Shown one piece after another: positions 43,365-52,756 of a stretch of DNA of 64,000 nt; the first letter of the stretch is position 1; every line of letters begins with the position of its first letter. The stretch is from Rhizobium redzepovicii (GTDB taxonomy: Bacteria; Pseudomonadota; Alphaproteobacteria; Rhizobiales; Rhizobiaceae), in NCBI RefSeq assembly GCF_019793435.1, contig NZ_JAILYH010000007.1:248001-312000 (forward strand), given 5' to 3'. The notes below the pieces were generated by a model. That model was not told the origin of the DNA and did not search any database. It saw only the letters and a list, made by a program, of their open reading frames with translations. A program made the translations under genes and the position numbers.

Positions 43365-44846
43365 ATGGCTTTCACCACCGCCCTGACAAGGCACGTTCCC
43401 TTCTCTTCGCCGTTCCTGCGCGCTGCCGGCTATGTCAACGGCGTCTGGACATCGGGCGATGCCACAAAGACCTTTGACGTGCTCAATCCGGCAACCGGCG
43501 AACTGCTTGCTTCGCTGCCCGACATGGGGGCAGCCGAGACGCGGGCGGCGATCGATGCGGCCTATGCCGCCCAGCCGGCCTGGGCTGCCCGCCCGGCCAA
43601 GGAGCGCAGCACCCTCCTGCGCAAATGGTTCGACCTGATGGTCTCCAATGCTGACGAACTCGCCGCGATCCTGACCGCCGAAATGGGCAAGCCGTTCGCG
43701 GAAGCGCGCGGCGAGATTCTCTATGCCGCATCCTATATCGAATGGTATGCCGAGGAAGCCAAGCGCATCTATGGCGAGACGATCCCGGCGCCGTCTCAAG
43801 ATAAGCGCATGATCGTCATCAAGCAGCCGGTCGGCGTCGTCGGCACGATCACGCCGTGGAATTTCCCGGCGGCGATGATCGCCCGCAAGGTGGCTCCGGC
43901 GCTTGCCGTCGGCTGCACTGTCGTGTCGAAGCCCGCCGAACAGACGCCGCTGACGGCGATTGCCCTTGCCGCGCTCGCCGAACAGGCCGGCATTCCGGCC
44001 GGCGTCTTCAACCTCATCGTCGGCGTCGACGGCCCGGCGATCGGCCGCGAGCTTTGCGGCAATGACAAGGTGCGCAAGATCAGCTTCACCGGCTCGACGG
44101 AAGTCGGCCGCATCCTGATGCGGCAGTGCGCCGATCAGATCAAGAAAGTGAGCCTGGAGCTCGGCGGCAACGCGCCGTTCATCGTCTTCGGCGATGCCGA
44201 TCTCGACGCCGCCGTCGAGGGCGCGATCGCCTCCAAATACCGCAATGCCGGCCAGACCTGTGTCTGCGCCAACCGCCTCTACATCCAGTCGGGCGTCTAT
44301 GACGCCTTCGCGGCCAAGCTTGCCGCCAAGGTCGCCGCAATGTCGGTCGGCGACGGCTTCACGCCGGGTGTCGAGATCGGGCCGCTGATCGACGAGCAGG
44401 GCCTTGCCAAGGTGGAAGACCATGTCGGCGACGCGCTTGCCAAGGGCGCCAAGCTGCTGACCGGCGGCAAGCGCATCGACGGCGCCGGCACCTTCTTTGC
44501 GCCGACGGTGCTGGCCGGCGTTGCGCGCGGCATGAAGGTGGCGCGCGAGGAAACCTTCGGGCCAGTGGCGCCGCTCTTCCGCTTCGAGACGGCCGAAGAT
44601 GTCATCGCTCAAGCCAATGATACGGAATTCGGCCTTGCCGCCTATTTCTATGCCGGCGACCTGAAGAAGGTCTGGCGGGTGGCGGAAGCGCTGGAATATG
44701 GGATGATCGGCATCAATACCGGTATCATGTCATCCGAGACCGCGCCTTTCGGCGGCATCAAGCAATCCGGCCTCGGCCGCGAGGGTTCACGCCACGGCGC
44801 CGACGACTATCTGGAAATGAAATATCTCTGCATCGGCGGCGTCTGA
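43365..44846 (+). CDS. gabD: succinate-semialdehyde dehydrogenase (NADP+)
   Basis: This 493-residue aldehyde dehydrogenase completes GABA breakdown by oxidising succinate semialdehyde to succinate. Conserved features are TPWNFPAAMIARKVAPALAV, FTGSTEVGRILM, the general-base Glu in LELGGNAPFIVF and the catalytic Cys in AGQTCVCANRLY. The C-terminal FGGIKQSGLGREGSRHGADD is characteristic. AAGGAGATATGAC precedes the ATG. It is co-directional with gabT and probably in the same operon. A hairpin follows the stop. Confidence 0.95.
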   Translation: MAFTTALTRHVPFSSPFLRAAGYVNGVWTSGDATKTFDVLNPATGELLASLPDMGAAETRAAIDAAYAAQPAWAARPAKERSTLLRKWFDLMVSNADELAAILTAEMGKPFAEARGEILYAASYIEWYAEEAKRIYGETIPAPSQDKRMIVIKQPVGVVGTITPWNFPAAMIARKVAPALAVGCTVVSKPAEQTPLTAIALAALAEQAGIPAGVFNLIVGVDGPAIGRELCGNDKVRKISFTGSTEVGRILMRQCADQIKKVSLELGGNAPFIVFGDADLDAAVEGAIASKYRNAGQTCVCANRLYIQSGVYDAFAAKLAAKVAAMSVGDGFTPGVEIGPLIDEQGLAKVEDHVGDALAKGAKLLTGGKRIDGAGTFFAPTVLAGVARGMKVAREETFGPVAPLFRFETAEDVIAQANDTEFGLAAYFYAGDLKKVWRVAEALEYGMIGINTGIMSSETAPFGGIKQSGLGREGSRHGADDYLEMKYLCIGGV

Positions 44847-44868
44847 TCGGCCAGCCGGGAAAATCGCG

Positions 44869-44891
44869 CACGCGGCCTCTCGCCGCGTGCC
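44869..44891. terminator. hairpin between gabD and slyX
   Basis: A 9-bp perfect stem GCACGCGGC / GCCGCGTGC encloses a CTCTC loop between the convergent gabD and slyX ends. On the minus strand it is followed by CGATTTTCC, a short T run, so it may terminate slyX; on the plus strand there is no T tract. Confidence 0.55.
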
Positions 44892-44892
44892 G

Positions 44893-45102
44893 TCAATAAT
44901 GCGGCGGGCGGGTAATACCAGGCGCTTCCAGCGACTGCTCCTCGAGCGACAGGAAACGTTCGGTCAGCCGGTCGAGCTTGGAGCGCATCTGCTCGACGAT
45001 CTTCCATTGCTCGGTCAGCTGATCGGAAAGCTCCTCGATCGTCTTGGCCTGATGGGCCAGCATTTCCTCCAGCCGGGTGATGCGGTTCGTCTCGTCGGAC
45101 AT
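44893..45102 (-). CDS. slyX: SlyX family protein
   Basis: This 69-residue protein is almost entirely one coiled-coil helix (NRITRLEEMLAHQAKTIEEL, SDQLTEQWKIVEQMRSKLDR) followed by the short tail PPHY, which is typical of SlyX. Its function is not established. GGAGGATCG precedes the ATG. It is convergent with gabD and divergent from uxaC. Confidence 0.9.
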   Translation of the reverse strand: MSDETNRITRLEEMLAHQAKTIEELSDQLTEQWKIVEQMRSKLDRLTERFLSLEEQSLEAPGITRPPHY

Positions 45103-45282
45103 CGATCCTCCTTTGCCGAAACCGGCAATACAGTGCTCCTCCCAAAGCGGAAATAGGCCGCTTCGTCAATGCTTTCCATGGCTGGTGCGACCGTGCGCAA
45201 AAACCGAACCATCCGGTTACTAAAAGACCTTGCCGCGCCTGATGTTGTGGGGTAGGCCCTTATCCATCAGGGAGGAATACTG

Positions 45283-46698
45283 ATGGATGTAGGAAACGGC
45301 TTTCTTCATCCGGACCGGCTCTTTCCGGCCGACCCGGCAATACGGACCATTGCGCGCGACCTCTACGAGACGGTGCGCAATCTTCCGATCGTCAGCCCGC
45401 ACGGGCATACCGAACCGTCCTGGTTCGCCGACGACAAGCCCTTCGAAGATGCGGCCTCGCTGCTGGTCATTCCCGATCACTATCTCTTCCGGATGCTGCA
45501 CAGCGTCGGCGTTCCCTTGGACGAGCTCGGCGTTCCCAGGCTCGACGGCAAGCCGGTGGCTGCGGGGCGGACGATTTGGCGAACCTTTGCCAAGCATTAT
45601 CATCTCTTCCGCGGAACGCCGTCGAGCCTCTGGGTCGACCACGCCATGTCGGCCGTGCTCGGCTGCACCGAGCCGCTGACATCAGACAATGCCGATGCGC
45701 TCTATGACCATATCAATACTCAGCTCGCCCTTCCCGAATTCCGCCCGCGGGCGCTGCATCAGCGATTCGGCATCGAAACGATCGCGACGACGGAGGGCGC
45801 GCTTGACCCGCTGACACATCATCAGAAGATGACCGCCGACGGCTGGATCGGCAAGGTGCGCACCACTTACCGGCCGGACAGCGTCACCGATCCGGATGCG
45901 GTCGGCTTCCGCGATAATCTCGTCAAGTTCGGCGAGATCACTGGCGCTGACGTGACGCGCTGGGAGGGCCTGATCGAGGCGCACCGGCGCCGGCGCGCCT
46001 ATTTCCGCCAGTTCGGCGCCACCGCGACCGATCACGGCGTACCCACAGCCTTCACCGCCGATCTGCTGCTTGCGGAAAAGCAGGCGCTGCTCGACAAGGC
46101 GCTGAGGGGGCCGCTGTCGGCTGCGGAGGCGGAACTCTTCCGCGGCCAGATGATGACCGAGATGGCCGGGCTTTCGGCCGAGGACGGCATGGTCATGCAG
46201 ATCCATGCGGGGTCGCGGCGCAACACCGACAGCGGGCTGTTTGCGACGCGCGGCCCGAATATGGGCGCCGATATTCCGACCCGCACCGACTGGGTCGGCG
46301 GCCTCAATGCGCTGCTTTCCAGATACGGCCATGCGCCGGGGCTGCGGGTGCTGCTCTTCACCCTCGACGAGACGACCTATGCGCGCGAAATGGCGCCGAT
46401 GGTCGGCCATTGGCCCTGCCTGATGATCGGCCCGCCCTGGTGGTTCCACGACAGCCCGCTCGGCATCCGCCGCTATCTCGACCAGGTGGTGGAAACGGCA
46501 GGCTTCGCCAATATGGCCGGTTTCAACGACGATACGCGGGCGCTGCTTTCGATCCCGGCGCGGCATGATGTCTGGCGCCGCGAAGTCTGCCGTTTCCTCG
46601 CCGGGCTCGCCGCCGAGCACCGGATTTCCAAGAGCGACGCCGCGATCGTGGCGGGCGAACTTTCCTATGGCAATGCGAAGAAGGCCTACAAGCTGTGA
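45283..46698 (+). CDS. uxaC: glucuronate isomerase
   Basis: This 471-residue amidohydrolase-superfamily enzyme isomerises glucuronate to fructuronate and galacturonate to tagaturonate. LPIVSPHGHTEPSWFADDKP carries the metal-binding His-x-His, and HLFRGTPSSLWVDHAMS, QIHAGSRRNTDSGLFATRGP and GYGNAKKAYKL-like SYGNAKKAYKL at the C-terminus are typical. The length fits UxaC (about 470). GGAGG precedes the ATG. The downstream uxuB gene overlaps its stop by four bases, so both steps are co-expressed. No uxuA or kdgK lies in the window, so the pathway must finish elsewhere. Confidence 0.95.
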   Translation: MDVGNGFLHPDRLFPADPAIRTIARDLYETVRNLPIVSPHGHTEPSWFADDKPFEDAASLLVIPDHYLFRMLHSVGVPLDELGVPRLDGKPVAAGRTIWRTFAKHYHLFRGTPSSLWVDHAMSAVLGCTEPLTSDNADALYDHINTQLALPEFRPRALHQRFGIETIATTEGALDPLTHHQKMTADGWIGKVRTTYRPDSVTDPDAVGFRDNLVKFGEITGADVTRWEGLIEAHRRRRAYFRQFGATATDHGVPTAFTADLLLAEKQALLDKALRGPLSAAEAELFRGQMMTEMAGLSAEDGMVMQIHAGSRRNTDSGLFATRGPNMGADIPTRTDWVGGLNALLSRYGHAPGLRVLLFTLDETTYAREMAPMVGHWPCLMIGPPWWFHDSPLGIRRYLDQVVETAGFANMAGFNDDTRALLSIPARHDVWRREVCRFLAGLAAEHRISKSDAAIVAGELSYGNAKKAYKL

Positions 46699-48152
46699 GC
46701 GAACGACTGCAGACCCTTTCCGGCCTCGCCCCGACGGCGAAGCTTCCCGCCTATGACCGCAGCCGGCTGAAAAGCGGCATCCTGCATCTGGGACCCGGCG
46801 CCTTTTTTCGCGCGCATTTCGCACCGTTTACCGATGGCGCGCTGGCCGCCGCAGCCGGCGACTGGGGTATCGAGGTGGCAAGCCTGCGCACGCCCGATGT
46901 CGCCGACAATCTGAGCGCCCAGAACGGGCTCTATACGACACTGATCCGCGATACATCAGGCACGACGGCCGAGGTGATCGGCTCGATCCTGAAGGCGCAT
47001 GTGGCGCCGCGCGATCCGGCCGGCCTGCTGGCGCGGCTCGAAGATCCCGCGATCCGCATCGTCAGCATGACGGTGACGGAAAAGGCCTATGGTTTCGATC
47101 CCGCAACCGGCGGTCTCGACCTTAAACATCCCGATATCGTCGCCGACCTCGCCAACCGGCATGCACCGCGCGGCGTCATTGGCTACCTGGTGGAGGGCCT
47201 TGCGCGCCGACGGCAGAAGGGCATCGCCCCGTTTACGCCGCTCAGCTGCGACAACCTGCCGAGCAACGGCGCCGTGCTGAAGCGCCTGGTGCTCGAATTC
47301 ACCTCCCGCATCGATGCCGATCTGCATCGCTGGATCGAAGCGAACGTGCCCTTCCCGTCGACGATGGTCGACCGTATCACGCCGGCCAGCACCGACGCGA
47401 CCTATGCCGATGCCGAGCGGCTGACGGGCCGCACGGATATGGCGGCGATCGAGACGGAACCTTTTACGCAATGGGTCATCGAAGACCATTTCGCCGATGG
47501 CCGTCCGGCCTGGGAAAAGGTGCGCGGCGCGCTGATGGTCGAAGACGTTTCAGCTTATGAGAAGATGAAGCTCCGGATGCTGAACGGCGCCCATTCGCTG
47601 CTTGCCTATCTCGGTTATATCGGCGGCTATGAATTCATCCGGGACGTGATGGACGATGCCGCCCTGGCAGCCCTGGCCTATCGCCATATGCATGCAGCGG
47701 CGAGAACGCTCGATCCGGTGCCGGGCATCGATCTCGACGACTATGCCAATGAATTGATAGCACGCTTTGCAAACAAGGCGATCGCGCACCGCACCTATCA
47801 GATCGCCATGGACGGCACGCAGAAGCTGCCGCAGCGGCTGCTGGAACCGGCATGCGAAGCGCTGGCGCATGGTGATCGGGCGGAGACCTATGCGATCGCC
47901 GTGGCGGCCTGGATGCGCTATGCGATCGGCGAACACGGCAATGGCGAGCGCTTCGAGCTGCGCGACCCCCGGGCCGCGGAAATCGCCGCACTCATTGCCG
48001 ATGTCCCGCGCACCGGCCCGGCGATTTCGGCGGCTCTCTTCACCCTGCCCGGATTGTTCCCGGCGGCTTTGACCGGACACCGCGCCTGGGCGCAGGATGT
48101 CTCGGACAAGCTGGAGATCCTGATCCAGGACGACCGGCTGCCGTTGTTTTGA
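46695..48152 (+). CDS. uxuB: fructuronate reductase / mannitol dehydrogenase family
   Basis: This 485-residue NAD-dependent polyol dehydrogenase of the long-chain mannitol dehydrogenase family contains ILHLGPGAFFRAHFAPFTDG and TEKAYGFDPATGGLD. The catalytic lysine region is KMKLRMLNGAHSLLAYLGYI. It is expected to reduce fructuronate to mannonate, because the gene overlaps uxaC (GTG start within GTGA). Mannitol dehydrogenase activity is the alternative. No terminator is evident in the 100 bases after it. Confidence 0.9.
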   Translation: MSERLQTLSGLAPTAKLPAYDRSRLKSGILHLGPGAFFRAHFAPFTDGALAAAAGDWGIEVASLRTPDVADNLSAQNGLYTTLIRDTSGTTAEVIGSILKAHVAPRDPAGLLARLEDPAIRIVSMTVTEKAYGFDPATGGLDLKHPDIVADLANRHAPRGVIGYLVEGLARRRQKGIAPFTPLSCDNLPSNGAVLKRLVLEFTSRIDADLHRWIEANVPFPSTMVDRITPASTDATYADAERLTGRTDMAAIETEPFTQWVIEDHFADGRPAWEKVRGALMVEDVSAYEKMKLRMLNGAHSLLAYLGYIGGYEFIRDVMDDAALAALAYRHMHAAARTLDPVPGIDLDDYANELIARFANKAIAHRTYQIAMDGTQKLPQRLLEPACEALAHGDRAETYAIAVAAWMRYAIGEHGNGERFELRDPRAAEIAALIADVPRTGPAISAALFTLPGLFPAALTGHRAWAQDVSDKLEILIQDDRLPLF

Positions 48153-48255
48153 GGTTTTCTCTCTTCCTCGGACGCCTTGCTCTGACTAGGGAGAGATAGC
48201 GAGGCGCGTGCTACACGCCTCTTCTCCCGCGGAGGCGCAAACCCACACTGCGTGG

Positions 48256-50706
48256 TCACGCCTTCACCCGCGCCATATCAGGATCGTAAAGCGGCGTCAG
48301 CGACAGCTTGCAGGGGATCCGTTCCCTGGCGATATCGAGTTCATAGGTGCCGGAGAGGATGAAATCTTCCGTAACGCCGTCGGTATTGCGGACGTAACCA
48401 TAGCCGATCGGCTTGCCAAGCGTGTACCCGAAGCCGCCACTCGACAGCCAGCCGACGCGTTTGCCGTCGCGATAGATGGTTTCGCGGCCGAGCAGTACGG
48501 TATCGGGATCGTCGGGAACGAAGCAGGCGAGGCGCTTCTTCACCCCGCCCGACAACTGCCGCTCGATCGCCTCGCGACCGCGGAAGGGAATGTTCGTCCT
48601 GATCTTTACCGCCCAGCCGAGGCCGGCTTCAACAGGCGTGTGATCCGGGCCGATATCCGAGCCCCAGGCGCGATAGCCCTTTTCCAGGCGGCAGCTCTCG
48701 ATGGCGCGGTAGCCGGCATTGACTAGGCCAAGCTCGCCGCCTGATGCCATCAATACGTCATAGACCGTGGTCGCATATTCAATGGGAATATGCAGTTCGT
48801 AGCCGAGCTCGCCGACATAGGTGATGCGCAAGGCCCGCACCGGGCAGCCTGATATGCCGATGGTCCTGACCTGGCCGAAGGGGAAGGCGGCATTCGAGAC
48901 GTCGCTGCCGGTCACCTGTTCCAGCACGGCGCGTGCATTCGGCCCCATCAGCGACAGCACGCAATAGGCCGAGGTGACATCGACCAGTTCGGCATGCATC
49001 TCCGCCGGAATATTGCGGGCGATCCAATTGAAGTCATGGGTGGCGAAACCGGTGCCGGTGACGATATAATATTCGTCCTCGGCGATGCGGGCGACGGTCA
49101 GGTCGCATTCGATGCCGCCCTTGTCGTTCAGCATCTGCGTATAGATGAGCGATCCCACAGGCCTTGCGACGTCGTTGGAGGCGATCCAGGAGAGGGCTGC
49201 CTCGGCATCGCTGCCCTTCAGCACGAATTTGGCGAAGGAGGTCTGGTCGAAGATGACGGCCGCCTCGCGCACGGCCTTGTGCTCGCGGCCGACGGCCTCG
49301 AACCAGTTCTGTCTGCCGTAGCTGTAGATATCCCTCGGCTCCTCGTTGGCGAAGAGATCGGCAAACCAGTTCGGCCGCTCCCAGCCGAGTTTTTCGCCGA
49401 AACAGGCGCCTTGCGCCTTCAGCCGGTCATAGAGCGGCGATTTGCGGCAGGGGCGGCCGCTCGAATGTTCCTCAAATGGCCAAGCCATGGTGTAATGCTT
49501 GCCATAGGCTTCGAGCGTGCGGGTGCGCACCCAGTCGGTATCGAAATGCGGACGGCCGAAACGGCGGATATCAACCGGCCAGAGATCATAGGGCGGCTCG
49601 CCCTTCGTCACCCATTCGGCAAGCGCCATGCCGGCGCCGCCGGCAGAGGCGATGCCGAAGGCGTTGAAGCCGGCGCCGACGAAGAAATTCTTCAGCTCCG
49701 GTGCCTCGCCGAGAATGAAGTTGCCGTCAGGCGTAAAACTTTCCGGGCCGTTCAGCAGCTGCTTGACGCCGACATTCTCCAGCGCCGGAACGCGGCCGAG
49801 CGCCTGTTCCATGATCTGCTCGAAATGGTCGAAATTGCTGTCGAGCAGCGTGTAGTGGAAACCCTCGGGGATGCCTTTCTCGGCCCAGGCAATGGGGTTC
49901 GGTTCGTAGCCGCCCATGACGATGCCGCCGACCTCCTCCTTGTAATAGGTCAGGCGATCGGGATCGCGCAGGGTCGGCAGGTTGGAGGGAACGCCGAAGG
50001 ATTCGGTGATGATATATTGATGCTCGACCGAGACCAGCGGCACGTTGACGCCGAAGCGGGCAGCGAAGGCGCGTGTCCACTGGCCGGCGCAGACGACGAC
50101 CCGCTCGCATTCGATGCGCCCCTCAGCGGTAATGACGGAGAGTATCCTCCCCTTGTCGATTTCAAGGTCGAGAACTTCGGTATCCTCGAAGATCGAAACG
50201 CCGCACATGCGGGCGCCCTTCGCCAGCGCCTGGGTGATGTCGGAGGGATTGGCCTGGCCGTCTGTGGGAAGGAAGGCGGCGCCGACGAGATCGTCTATTG
50301 TCATCAGGGGCCAAAGATCGAAGGCCTCCTGCGGCGTCAGCAACTGCATTTCGAGGCCGAAGGACTGGGCCGTCGTTGCCTGACGCTTGACCTCCGTCCA
50401 GCGCTCCTCGTTGCAGGCAAGACGCAGGCCGCCATTCATCTTCCAGCCGGTGCCGAGGCCGGTTTCCTCCTCCAGCCGCTTATAGAGATCGACGGAATAA
50501 CCGAGCAGCTGGGTGATGTTGGCGCTGCTGCGCAGCTGGCCGACGAGGCCGGCGGCATGGAAGGTGGTGCCCGAGGTGAGCTTCTTACGCTCCAGAAGGA
50601 CGGTATCGGTCCAGCCGAGCTTGCCGAGATGATAGGCTGTCGAGCAGCCGATGATGCCGCCGCCGATGACCACGGCTTTTGCCGTCTTCGGTAATTGTTT
50701 CGTCAT
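48256..50706 (-). CDS. dimethylglycine/sarcosine dehydrogenase-like flavoprotein with GcvT domain
   Basis: This 816-residue two-part enzyme starts with an N-terminal FAD-dependent DAO domain (1-380). The Rossmann motif VVIGGGIIGCSTAYHLGKLG is at 12-31, and the SGTTFHAAG region with His50 is the place of covalent FAD attachment in this family. A DAO-linked FAO domain follows, and from about 425 a GcvT/aminomethyltransferase domain (YVGELGYELHIPIEY, GYRAIESCRLEKGYRAWGSD) passes the formaldehyde unit to tetrahydrofolate. It would demethylate dimethylglycine, sarcosine or a related methylamine. The start directly follows the stop of the phosphotransferase gene. Confidence 0.88.
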   Translation of the reverse strand: MTKQLPKTAKAVVIGGGIIGCSTAYHLGKLGWTDTVLLERKKLTSGTTFHAAGLVGQLRSSANITQLLGYSVDLYKRLEEETGLGTGWKMNGGLRLACNEERWTEVKRQATTAQSFGLEMQLLTPQEAFDLWPLMTIDDLVGAAFLPTDGQANPSDITQALAKGARMCGVSIFEDTEVLDLEIDKGRILSVITAEGRIECERVVVCAGQWTRAFAARFGVNVPLVSVEHQYIITESFGVPSNLPTLRDPDRLTYYKEEVGGIVMGGYEPNPIAWAEKGIPEGFHYTLLDSNFDHFEQIMEQALGRVPALENVGVKQLLNGPESFTPDGNFILGEAPELKNFFVGAGFNAFGIASAGGAGMALAEWVTKGEPPYDLWPVDIRRFGRPHFDTDWVRTRTLEAYGKHYTMAWPFEEHSSGRPCRKSPLYDRLKAQGACFGEKLGWERPNWFADLFANEEPRDIYSYGRQNWFEAVGREHKAVREAAVIFDQTSFAKFVLKGSDAEAALSWIASNDVARPVGSLIYTQMLNDKGGIECDLTVARIAEDEYYIVTGTGFATHDFNWIARNIPAEMHAELVDVTSAYCVLSLMGPNARAVLEQVTGSDVSNAAFPFGQVRTIGISGCPVRALRITYVGELGYELHIPIEYATTVYDVLMASGGELGLVNAGYRAIESCRLEKGYRAWGSDIGPDHTPVEAGLGWAVKIRTNIPFRGREAIERQLSGGVKKRLACFVPDDPDTVLLGRETIYRDGKRVGWLSSGGFGYTLGKPIGYGYVRNTDGVTEDFILSGTYELDIARERIPCKLSLTPLYDPDMARVKA

Positions 50707-51582
50707 TTATCGATCCTGTTCAAAGGCTTGATAGGCGCGTTCGAAGCGCCCGAGATTTTCGGCGGTATAGGCGGCGTAGTCGAATGCGATGGTGGAATGG
50801 ATTTCCGAAATCATACTCCACAGCGTCTCGCGCAGCAGCGAGGCGCATTTCATCGCGCCATAGCGCCGGCTGAGATCCGATGTCAGCGGCCGGTCGAAAT
50901 AGGCCTCCAGCATCATTCGCTCGGCGGCTTCCGAAAACTCGTTGTTGGAAGCCAATCCGCCGAGATCGAACAGCGGTGTGTTGAAGCCGGCATAGTCCCA
51001 GTCGATCAGCCAGAGCCGCTTGCCGTCGTCGAGAAAATTGGCGGCCAGCAGGTCGTTGTGGCCGAAGGCGATGTCGAACGGCCCTGCCGCTTGTTCCAGC
51101 GTCTCGGCCCTGCCGATCAGGGCCGGCAGCAATGGAAGATAGGGGGTGCCCGACTCCTTCAGGCTGGCGGCGTAATCGCGGATGACGTGGAAGACCCAGA
51201 AGATCATCGCCTGGCCGCGGAATTGCCGGGCGATGTCGTGATGGCAGGCGTGGATGAGCGGAACGATCCGGGCGAGCATATCAGGTGTCCTGACGTCCTC
51301 CGGCGACAGCGCCCGCGCCTCGATATAGTCAAGCACCAGCACGCCGGGCGAATGGTGGATGACGGCAGGCGATATGCCGGCGGCATGCGCCGCGCGGCTT
51401 GCGGCAAGCTCGTTCTGGCGACTGATGTGATGGATGGGAATATCGGTGCCGAGCCTCACCACGCAGCGCGCGACGGCATCGCTGACCAGATAGTTCCGGT
51501 TGGTGATGCCGCCTGAGATCGGCGAGATTTCGATCGGGCCCTGCCAAATGCCGAGCGCATGAATCCTATCTTCAGGCGTCAT
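50707..51582 (-). CDS. choline-kinase-like / APH-family phosphotransferase
   Basis: This 291-residue kinase-fold protein starts with ISGGITNRNYLV in the nucleotide-binding lobe. The Brenner motif FGHNDLLAANFLDD and the metal-binding motif LWLIDWDYAGFNTPLFDLGG are those of choline/ethanolamine kinases and relatives. It abuts the dimethylglycine dehydrogenase-like gene with no gap, which suggests a shared role in choline-derived or methylated-amine metabolism. The substrate is not certain; thiamine kinase and aminoglycoside kinase relatives share these motifs. It lies 65 bases after the ABC ATPase gene on the same strand. Confidence 0.82.
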   Translation of the reverse strand: MTPEDRIHALGIWQGPIEISPISGGITNRNYLVSDAVARCVVRLGTDIPIHHISRQNELAASRAAHAAGISPAVIHHSPGVLVLDYIEARALSPEDVRTPDMLARIVPLIHACHHDIARQFRGQAMIFWVFHVIRDYAASLKESGTPYLPLLPALIGRAETLEQAAGPFDIAFGHNDLLAANFLDDGKRLWLIDWDYAGFNTPLFDLGGLASNNEFSEAAERMMLEAYFDRPLTSDLSRRYGAMKCASLLRETLWSMISEIHSTIAFDYAAYTAENLGRFERAYQAFEQDR

Positions 51583-51647
51583 GCATCACCCCCCATCACC
51601 TTCTCGAAATGATGGGGCAGAGCAGGATCGGCTGTCAAGCAGGGCGG

Positions 51648-52724
51648 TTAGATCGTCTTTCCAGCGGCGTCGAAGACGTGACAGCGGGCCGGATCGAAGA
51701 AGGTCTTCACATTGGCGCCGCGCTCGACCTTCTGCTGGCCGTCGAGAGCGATCGTCAGGAGCTGGCCATCCGGCGTCGTGGTGTAGAGCATAGTGGCGCC
51801 GCCGAGATTTTCGACGAGATCGACGTTGACGGTCGACAGCGTGATGGCGCCCTCCGTGAGGGAAAGATGCTCGGGGCGGATGCCGAAGGTGACGTCCTCA
51901 CCGGCCTCGCCTTTCAATCGGCGTGGCAGGCGGACGGAATTGCCGCAGACATGAATGCTGGTTTCCGTCTCGCCGACCTCTTCGATGCGGGCCTTCAGAA
52001 AATTCATCTTCGGGCTGCCGATGAAGCCGGCGACGAAGCGGTTGGCCGGGTTATTGTAGAGATCGAGCGGCGCGCCGACCTGCTCGATGCGGCCGGAGTT
52101 GAGCACCACGATCTTGTCGGCCATCGTCATGGCCTCGACCTGGTCATGGGTGACATAGATCATGGTGTTGCCGAGCTGCCGGTGCAGGCGAGAGATCTCG
52201 ACGCGCATCTGCACGCGCAGCTCGGCGTCGAGGTTCGACAGCGGTTCATCGAACAGGAAGATGCGCGGCTCGCGAACGATGGCCCGGCCGATGGCGACGC
52301 GCTGGCGCTGGCCGCCGGAGAGCGCCTTCGGCTTGCGCTCCAGGAGTTTCTCGATCTGCAGGATCTCGGCGGCGCGTTTGACCTTCGGTTGGATCTCGGC
52401 CTTCTTGTAACCCGCCGTCTCCAGGCCGAAGGCAAGGTTCTTGTAGACCGACATATGCGGATAGAGGGCGTAGGACTGGAAGACCATGGCGATGCCGCGT
52501 TTGGCGGGCGCCACCTCGTTCATGCGCTCGTTGTCGAGCAGCAGCCCGCCGCCCGAGATTTCCTCGAGACCGGCGATCATGCGCAGAAGGGTCGATTTTC
52601 CGCAGCCGGATGGACCGACGAAAACGACGAATTCGCCGGGATCGATCGTCAGGTCGATGCCATGGATCACATCCATCGCGCCGTAGCGCTTCTCGACCTT
52701 CTGAAGAACGACACTGGTTGCCAT
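51648..52724 (-). CDS. sugar ABC transporter ATPase (UgpC/MalK type)
   Basis: This 358-residue ATPase of a CUT1 carbohydrate importer has Walker A GPSGCGKST at 37-45, the Q loop, the signature LSGGQRQRVAIGRAIV, Walker B IFLFDEPLSNLD and the H-loop YVTHDQVEAMTMADKIVVL. A C-terminal TOBE/MalK regulatory domain (FGIRPEHLSL, about 240-355) follows. It is the last gene of the transporter set that begins at 56986 and lies 32 bases after the Gfo/Idh dehydrogenase gene. The sugar is unknown. Confidence 0.93.
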   Translation of the reverse strand: MATSVVLQKVEKRYGAMDVIHGIDLTIDPGEFVVFVGPSGCGKSTLLRMIAGLEEISGGGLLLDNERMNEVAPAKRGIAMVFQSYALYPHMSVYKNLAFGLETAGYKKAEIQPKVKRAAEILQIEKLLERKPKALSGGQRQRVAIGRAIVREPRIFLFDEPLSNLDAELRVQMRVEISRLHRQLGNTMIYVTHDQVEAMTMADKIVVLNSGRIEQVGAPLDLYNNPANRFVAGFIGSPKMNFLKARIEEVGETETSIHVCGNSVRLPRRLKGEAGEDVTFGIRPEHLSLTEGAITLSTVNVDLVENLGGATMLYTTTPDGQLLTIALDGQQKVERGANVKTFFDPARCHVFDAAGKTI

Positions 52725-52756
52725 CTTCTCAAAACCCCTCTCGTTTCATTTATCGG

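Noticed and set aside
42063..44612. An 849-codon open frame opposite gabT and gabD
   Set aside because: It spans two unambiguous genes and their intergenic gap, and its Arg/His/Asp-heavy composition is that of an antisense shadow.
48994..50694. A 566-codon open frame opposite the dimethylglycine dehydrogenase-like gene
   Set aside because: The flavoprotein on the minus strand is complete with Rossmann and GcvT motifs; this frame is its shadow.
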